DNA from: Bacteroidaceae bacterium
GTDB lineage: Bacteria; Bacteroidota; Bacteroidia; Bacteroidales; Bacteroidaceae
Direction: 5' to 3'
Assembly: GCA_017462065.1 (NCBI GenBank)
Contig: JAFTRV010000088.1
Span: forward strand, 1 to 34,567
DNA: 34,567 nucleotides
Part shown: positions 17,422 through 29,232 of the stretch, piece by piece
Layout: every line of letters starts with the position of its first letter
How positions within the stretch are numbered: position 1 is the first letter of the stretch
The notes under the pieces: generated by a model
What the model was told of the DNA's origin: nothing
Seen by the model: only the letters and a program-made list of their open reading frames with translations
Databases searched by the model: none
Position numbers and translations under genes: made by a program

Positions 17422-17455
17422 TTTGCCTGTTTTTGCTCTTTTATGCGTAATTTTG
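17422..17455 (+). promoter_or_regulatory. Promoter of the sigma-54 activator - secG operon
   Basis: TTTG (17422-17425) and, after 22 nt, TAATTTTG (17448-17455), an exact TAnnTTTG. The predicted start is near 17462, about 11 nt before the ATG at 17473. No -24/-12 sigma-54 promoter is visible here. Confidence 0.5.
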
Positions 17456-17472
17456 TCACAAAATATTAAGAG

Positions 17473-18702
17473 ATGAACACGACGGAGGTACAAAAGGTTA
17501 AGCAACAGTTCGGAATCATAGGCAATGACCCGGCTTTGATGAGGGCGATAGATACCGCAATACAGGTGGCTCATACCGACTTGACCGTACTCATAACGGG
17601 CGAGAGCGGTGTGGGCAAGGAGTTCTTTCCTAAAATAATTCACACCAACAGCGTGCGCAAGCATGGAAAGTATATAGCGGTGAACTGCGGCGCGATTCCT
17701 GAGGGTACGATCGATTCCGAGCTTTTCGGTCATGTGAAAGGAGCTTTTACCGGTGCTGTGAATGAGCGCAAGGGCTATTTCAGCGAAGCTAATGGCGGAA
17801 CGATATTCCTAGACGAGGTTGCGGAGCTGCCCATGTCTACCCAGGCCCGTCTGTTGCGTGTGCTTGAAAACGGCGAGTTCCTGCGTGTCGGCTCGTCCGA
17901 GGTCGAAAAGACCGATGTGCGCATTGTCTGTGCGACAAACGTCAATCTTGTCGAGGCCATTGCGGACGGCCGTTTCCGTGAGGACCTTTACTACAGGCTC
18001 AACACGGTTCCCGTAACGGTCCCTCCCTTGCGTAAGCGCGGCGAGGATGTGGTGCTGCTGTTCATGAAATTCTGCATGGATTTTGCGGCAAAGTACAAAG
18101 TGCCTAAGGTGCAGCTCGATGCCGGGGCAAAGTCCGCTCTTATGGACTATTCATGGCCGGGCAATATTCGCCAGCTTAAGAATATCGCCGAACAGGTCTC
18201 GATACTTGAGCTCAATCGTGACGTAAATGCCGACGTGCTCTCGCATTATCTCCCTAAGGAGCATAAGAACAATCTTCCGATGTTCGCGGGGCAGGCTGCC
18301 GACCGCAAGACGTTCGAGAGCGAACGAGAGATACTCTACAGCGTTCTCTTTGATATGAGACGTGACATAACGGAACTGAAAAAGCAGCTCGAGGCACTTC
18401 ATGCCTCACGCAAGGAGCATGAACATGATGTGTCGTACTATGCCGATGCCCGTGAAGTGCCGGTAGTACAGCATCCGGTGCAACCGGCGTATCATCTCCC
18501 GGTCCAGCAGGAACGTTTCGAGCCGTCGGCAAGTCTCATAGACGAGTATGTCGAAGAGACATTGTCGCTCGACGATGTCGAGAAAAAGACCATTCTGCTT
18601 GCTCTTGAAAGGAACAAAGGCAAGCGTCGGAATGCTGCGAAAGAACTGAATATCTCGGAACGTACGTTATACCGTAAAATAAAGGAGTATGGGATTGAAT
18701 AA
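17473..18702 (+). CDS. Sigma-54-dependent transcriptional activator (AAA+ and Fis-type HTH)
   Basis: A 409-residue bacterial enhancer-binding protein that opens sigma-54 (RpoN) promoters. The AAA+ domain starts at about residue 14: Walker A GESGVGKE (43-50), the sigma-54-contacting loop GAFTGA (90-95), Walker B GGTIFLDE (108-115), then RFREDLYYRL and SWPGNIRQLKNI. The C-terminal HTH (about 370-409) has GKRRNAAKELNISERTLYRK. There is no N-terminal receiver, PAS or GAF domain, so activity may be set by abundance or a separate partner. A Pro/Gln/His-rich linker (about 300-365) separates AAA+ from HTH. It leads an operon with LptE, a TPR protein and SecG, hence a probable tie to envelope biogenesis; its target promoters are not visible here. 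Confidence 0.94.
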   Translation: MNTTEVQKVKQQFGIIGNDPALMRAIDTAIQVAHTDLTVLITGESGVGKEFFPKIIHTNSVRKHGKYIAVNCGAIPEGTIDSELFGHVKGAFTGAVNERKGYFSEANGGTIFLDEVAELPMSTQARLLRVLENGEFLRVGSSEVEKTDVRIVCATNVNLVEAIADGRFREDLYYRLNTVPVTVPPLRKRGEDVVLLFMKFCMDFAAKYKVPKVQLDAGAKSALMDYSWPGNIRQLKNIAEQVSILELNRDVNADVLSHYLPKEHKNNLPMFAGQAADRKTFESEREILYSVLFDMRRDITELKKQLEALHASRKEHEHDVSYYADAREVPVVQHPVQPAYHLPVQQERFEPSASLIDEYVEETLSLDDVEKKTILLALERNKGKRRNAAKELNISERTLYRKIKEYGIE

Positions 18703-18703
18703 A

Positions 18704-19204
18704 ATGAAATACGTTCTTCCTGCGTTTGTGGTTTTTGCGTTGGTGGCTTGTACGGTTAGTTACAAGTTTACAGGCGCGTCGATTGACTACACAAAGGTCA
18801 AGACTGTCTCGTTGGCTCAGTTCCAGAACAGGGCCGCATATCAGTGGGCGCCAATGGCGACTCTTTTCAATGAGGCGCTCAATGACGCTTTCGTGCAGCA
18901 GACAAAGCTTCAGCAAGTTGCCCGTGGCGGCGACTTGCAGCTCGACGGCGAGATTACGGCGTACGACCAGTTCAACAAGTCGATATCATCATCGGGCTAC
19001 TCCTCCCTTGTGCAGTTGAAGATGACTGTGAACGTGCGTTTTACCAATAACACGAACCACGAAGAAGACTTTGAACGCCAGTTCAGCGCCACAAGGGATT
19101 TCGATGCTTCGCAGTCGCTCGATTCGGTACAGGAAGACCTCGTGACCCAAATGATTAAGGAGATTGTCGATGCGATATTCAATGCGGCGGTAGCGAACTG
19201 GTAA
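18704..19204 (+). CDS. lptE: LptE-family LPS assembly lipoprotein (Bacteroidota type)
   Basis: A 166-residue outer-membrane lipoprotein thought to be the plug/partner of LptD in LPS transport. It has a short signal peptide with lipobox LVAC and acylated Cys16 (MKYVLPAFVVFALVAC), then VSYKFTGASIDYTKVKTVSL, which resembles the Bacteroidota LptE signature, and ARGGDLQLDGEITAY. I start at the ATG at 18704, 1 nt after the activator's stop; an in-frame ATG at 18689 preceded by AGGAG would add five residues (MGLNK) and overlap the previous gene, so it is the alternative. It overlaps the next gene by 1 nt. The function is inferred from family and context; sequence similarity to proteobacterial LptE is low. 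Confidence 0.85.
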   Translation: MKYVLPAFVVFALVACTVSYKFTGASIDYTKVKTVSLAQFQNRAAYQWAPMATLFNEALNDAFVQQTKLQQVARGGDLQLDGEITAYDQFNKSISSSGYSSLVQLKMTVNVRFTNNTNHEEDFERQFSATRDFDASQSLDSVQEDLVTQMIKEIVDAIFNAAVANW

Positions 19205-19923
19205 TGCCTATGGAAAATCTTGCGGTCTACATATCACGTCCCGAAAAGCTCAATAGAGATACTCTTTACGAGCTTCGCATGCTTGTACGCAAGTATCCCA
19301 ACTTCGACGTCGCCCGTCTTTTGCTGTTGAAGAATCTCTATCTGCTTCACGACATTGAGTTCGGCCGTGAGATGCGTAAGGCTGCCCTTTATCTTAAAAG
19401 CCGTTGGCCTCTTTTCGAACTGATGTCGGGCTACGGAGACGGCAATGCGGAAGAAGCCGTTGCTGACAATCTATCCGTAGACAGGACAATGTCCTTGATT
19501 GACGCCTTTTTGGATACCTTACCGCAGGAGACAATCTCGTTCGAGGCCGAAGGCGCTGCCGCCGTTGATTACGCATCGGCTTATCTGAAAGGCGGCGACG
19601 AAAACGGAACAGCCGTTCCTGCATTGCGAGGCCAAGATATCATCGACGAGTTCCTTGCGGGGGGCAACGAACGCATACTCCTTGATTTTGGGGGCGAGAA
19701 CGAGGGCGTTTTGCCGTCTGTCGCCGAAAAAGACGAGGAGCCTGTCGCGGAAAACTCCTTTTTTACCGAAACGCTTGCGAATATTTACATCAAGCAGGGT
19801 AAATATGAGAAAGCTCTTGAAATTATTAAGCGATTATGTTTGGAATATCCGAATAAAAATCGTTACTTTGCAGACCAAATAAGATTTTTGGAAAAAATAA
19901 TAAAATATACAAAAAGAAAATAA
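19204..19923 (+). CDS. TPR-containing protein of unknown role in the lptE-secG operon
   Basis: A 239-residue soluble protein without signal peptide. The N-terminal 80 residues are helical (LRMLVRKYPNFDVARLLLLK), the middle is acidic, and the C-terminus (about 185-235) is one clear TPR-like repeat, TLANIYIKQGKYEKALEIIK, followed by LCLEYPNKNRYFADQI. The ATG shares a base with the lptE stop (TAATG), and an ATG two codons later is a minor alternative. The gene sits 1 nt before secG. I do not recognise a specific function; position suggests a cytoplasmic helper in envelope biogenesis or export. Confidence 0.8.
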   Translation: MPMENLAVYISRPEKLNRDTLYELRMLVRKYPNFDVARLLLLKNLYLLHDIEFGREMRKAALYLKSRWPLFELMSGYGDGNAEEAVADNLSVDRTMSLIDAFLDTLPQETISFEAEGAAAVDYASAYLKGGDENGTAVPALRGQDIIDEFLAGGNERILLDFGGENEGVLPSVAEKDEEPVAENSFFTETLANIYIKQGKYEKALEIIKRLCLEYPNKNRYFADQIRFLEKIIKYTKRK

Positions 19924-19924
19924 T

Positions 19925-20233
19925 ATGTATTTGCTTTGTGTTTCACTTATCGTATTAGTAGCGGTGTTGATGTGTTTGATAGTTCTTATCCAGAACTCAA
20001 AGGGTGGTGGCCTGGCTGCAGGCTTTGCATCATCAAACCAGATTATGGGCGTTAGAAAGACTACCGATTTCCTTGAGAAGGCGACATGGACACTTGCAGC
20101 TCTCATGGTTGTAATCAGTGTCGTTGCTGCATATTCACTTCCTTCAAGAAAGGTTGTCGATTCATTCGACGCAAGCGAGGTTTATGAGACTTCTGCTCCT
20201 GCGGCAGAGACTCCTGCCCTTCCTGTAGAATAA
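19925..20233 (+). CDS. secG: Preprotein translocase subunit SecG
   Basis: A 102-residue inner-membrane subunit of the SecYEG channel that aids SecA-driven protein export. Two membrane helices (about 2-24 and 53-71) flank the conserved loop VLIQNSKGGGLAAGF. The C-terminal tail after SLPSR is acidic and Ala/Pro-rich, which is common in Bacteroidota SecG. The start is 1 nt after the previous stop, and a terminator follows, so secG closes the operon. Confidence 0.95.
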   Translation: MYLLCVSLIVLVAVLMCLIVLIQNSKGGGLAAGFASSNQIMGVRKTTDFLEKATWTLAALMVVISVVAAYSLPSRKVVDSFDASEVYETSAPAAETPALPVE

Positions 20234-20258
20234 TTGTCGAAGCCCAGCTACAGCATAC

Positions 20259-20285
20259 AAGCCGGCCTTCAGGTCGGCTTTTTCT
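20259..20285 (+). terminator. Intrinsic terminator after secG
   Basis: AAGCCGGCC (20259-20267) pairs with GGTCGGCTT (20272-20280), with one G-T pair and loop TTCA, and runs into a T-rich tract ending near 20283. Confidence 0.85.
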
Positions 20286-20359
20286 GTTTGTAAATACGCT
20301 TTTACAGCTTTTGTAATGCAACTATTTCCTGAAAAATATATAAGATGACATTTTTTTGT

Positions 20360-20367
20360 TATCTTCG
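20360..20367 (+). promoter_or_regulatory. -7 element upstream of the GH2 gene
   Basis: TATCTTCG followed by CA, one base from TAnnTTTG. No TTTG lies at the usual distance upstream. The leader to the ATG at 20410 would be about 36 nt and is very AT-rich. Confidence 0.5.
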
Positions 20368-20397
20368 CATTTATAAGACGTTTGCATTGGTATATAA

Positions 20398-24684
<4,287 letters not shown>

Positions 24685-24704
24685 TTTCTTAGGTGAAAAT
24701 ATTG

Positions 24705-24746
24705 CCGGCGTAAGGTGTTGGTTTTTACACTTTACGCCGGTTTTTT
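24705..24746 (+). terminator. Intrinsic terminator after the GH2 gene
   Basis: CCGGCGTAAGGTG (24705-24717) pairs with CACTTTACGCCGG (24728-24740), with one G-T pair and a 10-nt loop, followed by TTTTTT (24741-24746). Confidence 0.9.
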
Positions 24747-24853
24747 CTCTTCTTAGGCGTGAAAAATGCAGCTGTTCGTAGAAATTTCATCAAATATTCA
24801 ATTTTTTTGTCAAAAAAATCTTGAAAAAAGGTTAATATGTAAATTAAAAGTAA

Positions 24854-24861
24854 TATCTTTG
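24854..24861 (+). promoter_or_regulatory. -7 element of the small lipoprotein gene
   Basis: TATCTTTG followed by C, an exact TAnnTTTG box. GTTAA at 24831-24835 sits near the expected -33 distance but is not TTTG. The leader of about 65 nt carries short complementary segments TAGC (24881-24884) and GCTA (24891-24894). Confidence 0.62.
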
Positions 24862-24933
24862 CAAAAAATTTGAAAAGAGGTAGCCGAAACGCTATGACGG
24901 GAGTAGGCGAGACATTTAAACTTATATATTGTT

Positions 24934-25128
24934 ATGAAGAAATTTTTCTATGTAGCAGTTATGGCTCTTGCATTTGCAGCTTGCGCAAACAAGGAGACTA
25001 AGGAAATTGTTGCAACAGATGTAGTTCCTGCAGCTGCAACTGAGGTAATCCCTGTAGCTGTACCTGGTCCTGAGAACACAGGTGACGTAGCAACATCAGT
25101 AGCTACTGAGGGTATTCCTGCAAAGTAA
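24934..25128 (+). CDS. Small predicted lipoprotein, 64 residues, unknown function
   Basis: A lipoprotein signal peptide (MKKFFYVAVMALAFAAC) with Cys17 is followed by a 47-residue low-complexity mature part rich in Ala, Val, Thr and Pro (PAAATEVIPVAVPGPEN). There are no domain motifs, and the mature part is too short for an enzyme. Evidence that it is real: an exact -7 box, signal peptide plus lipobox, and a strong terminator directly after the stop. Such small abundant lipoproteins are common in Bacteroidota and may act as envelope spacers or surface components, but that is inference. I do not recognise the family. Confidence 0.8.
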   Translation: MKKFFYVAVMALAFAACANKETKEIVATDVVPAAATEVIPVAVPGPENTGDVATSVATEGIPAK

Positions 25129-25141
25129 AAAACTAACAATT

Positions 25142-25212
25142 AAGAAGTTTAGAAGATTGTCAATCTCGTAGTCTGCAAAGACTCGGATTGACACCTATAC
25201 TTCTTTTTTTTG
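25142..25212 (+). terminator. Nested hairpin terminator with GCAA tetraloop after the small lipoprotein
   Basis: The outer stem AAGAAGT (25142-25148) pairs with ACTTCTT (25199-25205) and leads into a T-run. Inside, GTCAATC (25159-25165) pairs with GATTGAC (25186-25192), CG with CG, and AGTCT (25170-25174) with AGACT (25179-25183), closed by the GNRA-type loop GCAA. Confidence 0.82.
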
Positions 25213-25236
25213 CGACTTCTACCCGCAAGGGGTTTG

Positions 25237-25283
25237 ACATAAAAGCAGACAAGTTACTTTTTGTAGCTTGTCTGTTTTTATGT
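25237..25283. terminator. Second long hairpin upstream of mtaB
   Basis: ACATAAAAGCAGACAAG (25237-25253) pairs with CTTGTCTGTTTTTATGT (25267-25283) over 17 bp with one G-T pair, plus an inner TAC/GTA. It has an A-tract on one arm and a T-tract on the other and lacks a clear T-run after it. No gene lies between it and the first terminator, so it may end read-through or a short unannotated RNA. Confidence 0.6.
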
Positions 25284-25332
25284 GTTGTATGAAAATCTGT
25301 TCCCTCTGTTTCCTTATTTCGAAAAAAGGTAC

Positions 25333-25340
25333 TAATTTCG
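25333..25340 (+). promoter_or_regulatory. -7 element of the mtaB operon
   Basis: TAATTTCG followed by CA, one base from TAnnTTTG. Transcription would start near 25347, about 14 nt before the mtaB ATG at 25361. Confidence 0.48.
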
Positions 25341-25360
25341 CAACGATTAATATCCCGTAA

Positions 25361-26692
25361 ATGATAGACAAGGCTATATTTAAAGATAGAAAGGCAGTAT
25401 ATTATACGCTCGGCTGCAAGCTCAACTTCTCGGAAACGGCTACAATTGAACGTCAGCTGCAAGAGGCGGGCATAAGAACTGCCAAGCGTGGCGAAAAGGC
25501 GGATATCTGCATCGTGAACAGCTGTGCAGTCACTCAGGAGGCCGAAAAGAAGTGCCGTCAGGTAATACACAAGCTTGTACGCCAGAATCCCGGGGCGTTT
25601 GTCGTCATCACGGGCTGTTACGCCCAATTGTCGGCCGAAAAGCTCTCTAAGGAGCTCGGTGTCGATGTCGTTCTTGGCATAGACAAAAAGGGCGATATCC
25701 TGCAATATCTCGGCAATCTTGAAAAACACGAAAGCGGCGAGTGGTACACTCAGCCGGCGAAGGATGTCCGCAACTTTGTCCATTCGTGCTCTCGCGGCGA
25801 CCGTACAAGGTATTTCCTTAAGGTGCAGGACGGCTGTGACTATTTCTGTACCTACTGCACGATACCTTTTGCGCGTGGGCGTAGCCGTAACCCGCATATA
25901 TCGGAGCTTGTAGAGCAGGCCTCTAAGGCGGCGGCCGAGGGAGGCAAGGAGATAGTCATCACGGGCGTCAATATCGGAGACTTCGGCAAGAGTACGGGTG
26001 AGAGCTTCGTGTCGCTCGTGAATTCCCTCGATGAAATCGACGGAATTTATCGTTACCGCATATCGTCTATCGAGCCTAACCTTATCACCGACGAAATAAT
26101 CGACTATGTGGCTGGCTCACGCAGCTTCATGCCGCATTTCCATATACCTCTCCAGGCTGGAAGCGACGAGGTGCTAAAGCTTATGCATCGCCGCTACGAC
26201 ACCTCTTTCTTCGCTCAAAAGATAGCAAAGGTGCGTGAAGTCATGCCCGACGCCTTTATTGGCGTCGATGTCATTGTGGGCACACGTGGCGAGAGCGAGG
26301 AACTGTTCGAGCGGGCCTACGAGTTCATCAAGGGGCTCGACATCTCTCAGCTGCATGTATTCAGCTATTCCGAGCGTCCCGGCACAAGGGCCCTTAAGAT
26401 AGACGGCGCTGTCGCTCCTGCCGAAAAGCATCGTCGCAGCCAGCTGCTCATAGCTCTCTCCGAAGAGAAGCGCATTGCGTTCTACAGCCGTTTCTGCGGG
26501 AAAGAGGCTGTCGTCCTCTTCGAGAAGCCCCGTTCGGGCATGCCTGTGTCGGGTTTCACCGAAAATTACATAAGGGTAGAGACTGTCCCGTCTGCCGAAC
26601 TTGTCAATAGGCTCGTCCGTGTAAGGCTGGGAGGCTTCAATGAAGATAAATCGGCGCTTGTCGTTGATGAGGTTTTAGGTTTTGCCGACTGA
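25361..26692 (+). CDS. mtaB: tRNA (N6-threonylcarbamoyladenosine(37)-C2)-methylthiotransferase MtaB
   Basis: A 443-residue radical-SAM enzyme that adds a methylthio group to t6A37 of tRNAs reading ANN codons. The N-terminal UPF0004 domain starts with YYTLGCKLNFSET and has Cys19, Cys55 (VNSC) and Cys86 (TGC) for the auxiliary Fe-S cluster; the radical-SAM cluster is C159-x3-C163-x2-C166 in GCDYFCTYCTIP. HIPLQAGSDEVLKLMHRRY and SYSERPGTRAL are family blocks, and a TRAM-like domain ends the protein. LGCKLNFSET separates MtaB from MiaB, which usually reads GCQMN. The ATG at 25361 has a -7 box just upstream. The GT2 gene follows after 4 nt, and the three genes to 28422 look like one transcript. 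Confidence 0.94.
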   Translation: MIDKAIFKDRKAVYYTLGCKLNFSETATIERQLQEAGIRTAKRGEKADICIVNSCAVTQEAEKKCRQVIHKLVRQNPGAFVVITGCYAQLSAEKLSKELGVDVVLGIDKKGDILQYLGNLEKHESGEWYTQPAKDVRNFVHSCSRGDRTRYFLKVQDGCDYFCTYCTIPFARGRSRNPHISELVEQASKAAAEGGKEIVITGVNIGDFGKSTGESFVSLVNSLDEIDGIYRYRISSIEPNLITDEIIDYVAGSRSFMPHFHIPLQAGSDEVLKLMHRRYDTSFFAQKIAKVREVMPDAFIGVDVIVGTRGESEELFERAYEFIKGLDISQLHVFSYSERPGTRALKIDGAVAPAEKHRRSQLLIALSEEKRIAFYSRFCGKEAVVLFEKPRSGMPVSGFTENYIRVETVPSAELVNRLVRVRLGGFNEDKSALVVDEVLGFAD

Positions 26693-26696
26693 TAAG

Positions 26697-27713
26697 ATGA
26701 AAAGGGTAGCAGTTGTCATATTGAACTATAATGGCGTGTCGATGCTTGAGAAATTCCTGCCGACAGTAATCGCCTGTTCCCCCGAAGCCGACATTTACGT
26801 TGCCGACAACGCATCGGACGACAGCTCCGTCGCTTTCGTAAGGCAGGCCTTTCCTCAGGTTAGGCTCATTCTGCTCGACAGGAACTACGGCTTTGCGGGC
26901 GGTTACAATATGGCTCTCAAAGAGGTCAGTTCCGAATATTATATACTGTTGAATTCCGACGTCGAGGTCACCGAAGGCTGGATAGCCCCCATGCTTGCGT
27001 TTATGGACAACGAACCCGGAGTCGCCGCATGTCAGCCTAAGCTGCTCGACTACAAGGACAAGGAGTATTTCGAGTATGCAGGCGCGTCGGGCGGCTTTAT
27101 CGACCGGTATGGCTATCCTTATTGCCGAGGGCGTCTCTTCGGCACTGTTGAGCGTGACAATGGGCAGTACGACACGCCCGTTCCTGTCTTTTGGGCTACG
27201 GGAGCGGCGATGATGATACGCAGCAAGGAGTTCTGGGGCGTCGGGGCTTTTGACGGGCGTTTCTTCGCTCATATGGAAGAGGTGGACCTCTGCTGGCGTC
27301 TTGCGGCTCGTGGCGGCAGCATCTATTGCTTGCCGTCAAGCAGGGTCTATCATGTCGGCGGAGCCACCCTTGACAAGAGCAACCCTCGAAAGACATACCT
27401 TAACTTCCGCAATAACCTTTTGCTGCTCTATAAGAATTTGCCCGCTCGTGAGCTGCGTCATGTTATGCGTGTACGCCGTTTCCTCGATTATGTTGCGGCG
27501 GTGAAGTTTCTTCTGTCGGGCAGTGCCGGCGACTTCAAGGCCGTTCTAAAGGCCCGTCGTGATTACAAGCGAATGCGAAAAGAGTATGGCGACGCGCGTC
27601 GCGAGAACCTTGCGTCTACTGTCAAGTACGATATCGTGGGGAAATCAAAATTCTCGTTGCTGTGGCAATACTACGCTTGCGGCAAGAGGCATTTCAATAA
27701 ACTGAAGCAATAA
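26697..27713 (+). CDS. GT2-family glycosyltransferase (rhamnosyltransferase-like)
   Basis: A 338-residue GT-A glycosyltransferase. It starts with KRVAVVILNYNG, followed by VADNASDDSS, the donor-site run LLDRNYGFAGGYNMAL, LLNSDVEV with the metal-binding DxD-like Asp, and FFAHMEEVDLCWRL with the acidic pair typical of rhamnosyl-type GT2 enzymes. The C-terminal 90 residues are basic and helical (KARRDYKRMRKEYGDARR), perhaps membrane-surface binding; no transmembrane helix is clear. The ATG at 26697 is preferred over an in-frame TTG at 26682 inside mtaB. It likely adds a sugar to a surface polysaccharide, but its sugar and acceptor are unknown and no other surface-glycan genes lie nearby. Confidence 0.9.
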   Translation: MKRVAVVILNYNGVSMLEKFLPTVIACSPEADIYVADNASDDSSVAFVRQAFPQVRLILLDRNYGFAGGYNMALKEVSSEYYILLNSDVEVTEGWIAPMLAFMDNEPGVAACQPKLLDYKDKEYFEYAGASGGFIDRYGYPYCRGRLFGTVERDNGQYDTPVPVFWATGAAMMIRSKEFWGVGAFDGRFFAHMEEVDLCWRLAARGGSIYCLPSSRVYHVGGATLDKSNPRKTYLNFRNNLLLLYKNLPARELRHVMRVRRFLDYVAAVKFLLSGSAGDFKAVLKARRDYKRMRKEYGDARRENLASTVKYDIVGKSKFSLLWQYYACGKRHFNKLKQ

Positions 27714-27717
27714 TTAT

Positions 27718-28422
27718 ATGGAAGCAGCGCTATACCTCATTCCTGTGACATTGGGCGATACTCCTCTCAGCAATGTCCTGCCGCAGTACAACAGCGAGAT
27801 AATATCCGGCATACGCCATTTTATCGTAGAGGACGTGCGTTCGGCGCGCCGTTTCCTGCGTAAGGCCGACCCTCAGTTCGACATTGACGGCTCGCAGTTC
27901 TACGAACTCAACAAGCACACCTCGCCCGCTGATGTCGCCGGCTATCTTAAGCCGTTGCTGTCGGGGCTTCCTATGGGTGTCATATCCGAGGCAGGCTGTC
28001 CTGCCGTAGCCGACCCTGGGGCGGACGTTGTCGCCATAGCTCAACGCAAGGGGCTTAAGGTCGTTCCGCTTGTGGGCCCGTCAAGCATAATACTGTCGGT
28101 AATGGCTTCAGGCTTTAACGGTCAGAGCTTCGCTTTCAACGGCTATTTGCCGATAAAGCCCGATGAAAGGGCGAAAAAACTGCGTCAGCTCGAGCAGCGT
28201 ATATACAACGAGGACCAGACACAGCTCTTCATCGAAACGCCTTACCGCAACGGCAAGATGCTCGAGGATATATTGGGCAACTGTCGTCCGCAGACAAAGC
28301 TCTGCGTTGCCGCCAATCTTACATGTCCTGATGAATATGTGCGTACCATGAGCGTGAAAGAGTGGAAAGGCAAGCTGCCCGACCTCTCAAAGATACCCTG
28401 CATCTTCCTGCTTTTCAAATAA
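27718..28422 (+). CDS. RsmI-family SAM-dependent methyltransferase (tetrapyrrole methylase fold)
   Basis: A 234-residue protein of the family of RsmI, which 2'-O-methylates C1402 of 16S rRNA. Blocks seen are LYLIPVTLGDTPLSNVLP, FIVEDVRSARRFLR, MGVISEAGCPAVADPGADVV, VVPLVGPSSIILSVMASGFNG and QLFIETPYRNGKMLEDI. It is about 50 residues shorter than E. coli RsmI (about 286), which has a C-terminal extension missing here. Bacteroidota often encode both a full RsmI and this short form, so I do not give the rsmI symbol. It starts 4 nt after the GT2 stop and ends 12 nt from the convergent uvrB; the only feature in that gap is a tiny CGGC-ACA-GCCG stem. Confidence 0.85.
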   Translation: MEAALYLIPVTLGDTPLSNVLPQYNSEIISGIRHFIVEDVRSARRFLRKADPQFDIDGSQFYELNKHTSPADVAGYLKPLLSGLPMGVISEAGCPAVADPGADVVAIAQRKGLKVVPLVGPSSIILSVMASGFNGQSFAFNGYLPIKPDERAKKLRQLEQRIYNEDQTQLFIETPYRNGKMLEDILGNCRPQTKLCVAANLTCPDEYVRTMSVKEWKGKLPDLSKIPCIFLLFK

Positions 28423-28434
28423 GCGGCACAGCCG

Positions 28435-29160
28435 TCACTCCTTGCCTTTTAGCAGTTCCTGCAGCTTGAACATCTCGTCACGGTATTGCGCCGCCTCTAC
28501 GAACTCCATCTTCTCGGCAGCTGCCTGCATCAGCTGTCTTGTGCGTTCAATGCTCTTCTTGAGCTGTTCGGCCGTCATGTACTCGACAATCGGGTCGCAT
28601 GCGACAAGCGTCGTTCTCTCGTCGCTGTAAATCTTCGCATCCCTCTTATTCTCCTTATCTTTGCGTTCAAGCACAAGGGCGTTGCTTATCTCTTTCTTAA
28701 TCTGCGTAGGCGTGATGCCGTTCTCGCTGTTGTATCGCATCTGTTTCTCGCGGCGGCGGCTCGTCTCCTCCATTGTACGCCTCATGCTGTCGGTAATCTT
28801 GTCGGCATAGAATATCACAAGGCCGTTCACGTTTCGTGCCGCACGTCCTGCGGTCTGCGTGAGCGAGCGGCGGTCACGCAGGAATCCCTCATTGTCGGCG
28901 TTTAGTATGGCCACCAGCGACACTTCGGGCAGGTCCAGTCCCTCGCGCAGCAGGTTTACTCCTATGAGAACATCGTATACGCCTTCACGGAGGTCGGTCA
29001 TGATCTCGATTCTCTCAAGGGTGTCCACGTCGCTGTGTATGTAGTTGCATCTTACTCCGTGCTTTCTCAGGTATTCGGTAAGCTCCTCTGCCATGCGTTT
29101 CGTGAACGTGCTTACAAGCACGCGCTCCTCACGCTCCACTCGCAGCTGTATCTCCTCCAT
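28435..29160 (-). CDS. UvrB C-terminal fragment (as it would be called by ORF finders)
   Basis: This 241-residue frame starts at an internal ATG ([18 protein letters not shown]) and holds the helicase C-terminal domain: [20 protein letters not shown], motif [15 protein letters not shown], and the UVR coiled-coil [18 protein letters not shown]. The ATG is 24 codons after the TAG, and no promoter or ribosome site is seen before it, so independent translation is doubtful. Confidence 0.6.
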   Translation of the reverse strand: MEEIQLRVEREERVLVSTFTKRMAEELTEYLRKHGVRCNYIHSDVDTLERIEIMTDLREGVYDVLIGVNLLREGLDLPEVSLVAILNADNEGFLRDRRSLTQTAGRAARNVNGLVIFYADKITDSMRRTMEETSRRREKQMRYNSENGITPTQIKKEISNALVLERKDKENKRDAKIYSDERTTLVACDPIVEYMTAEQLKKSIERTRQLMQAAAEKMEFVEAAQYRDEMFKLQELLKGKE

Positions 29161-29232
29161 GAGGTCATCGACCTGGTTCGCCAGCGGGCGTACCTCTATT
29201 ACCGGGTCGAGCAGTCCTGTGGGGCGTATGAC

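Noticed and set aside
29161-29232. A frameshift or insertion between the two uvrB parts
   Set aside because: The 24 codons between the TAG and the next ATG are in frame and encode normal UvrB sequence, so only the stop codon interrupts the gene.
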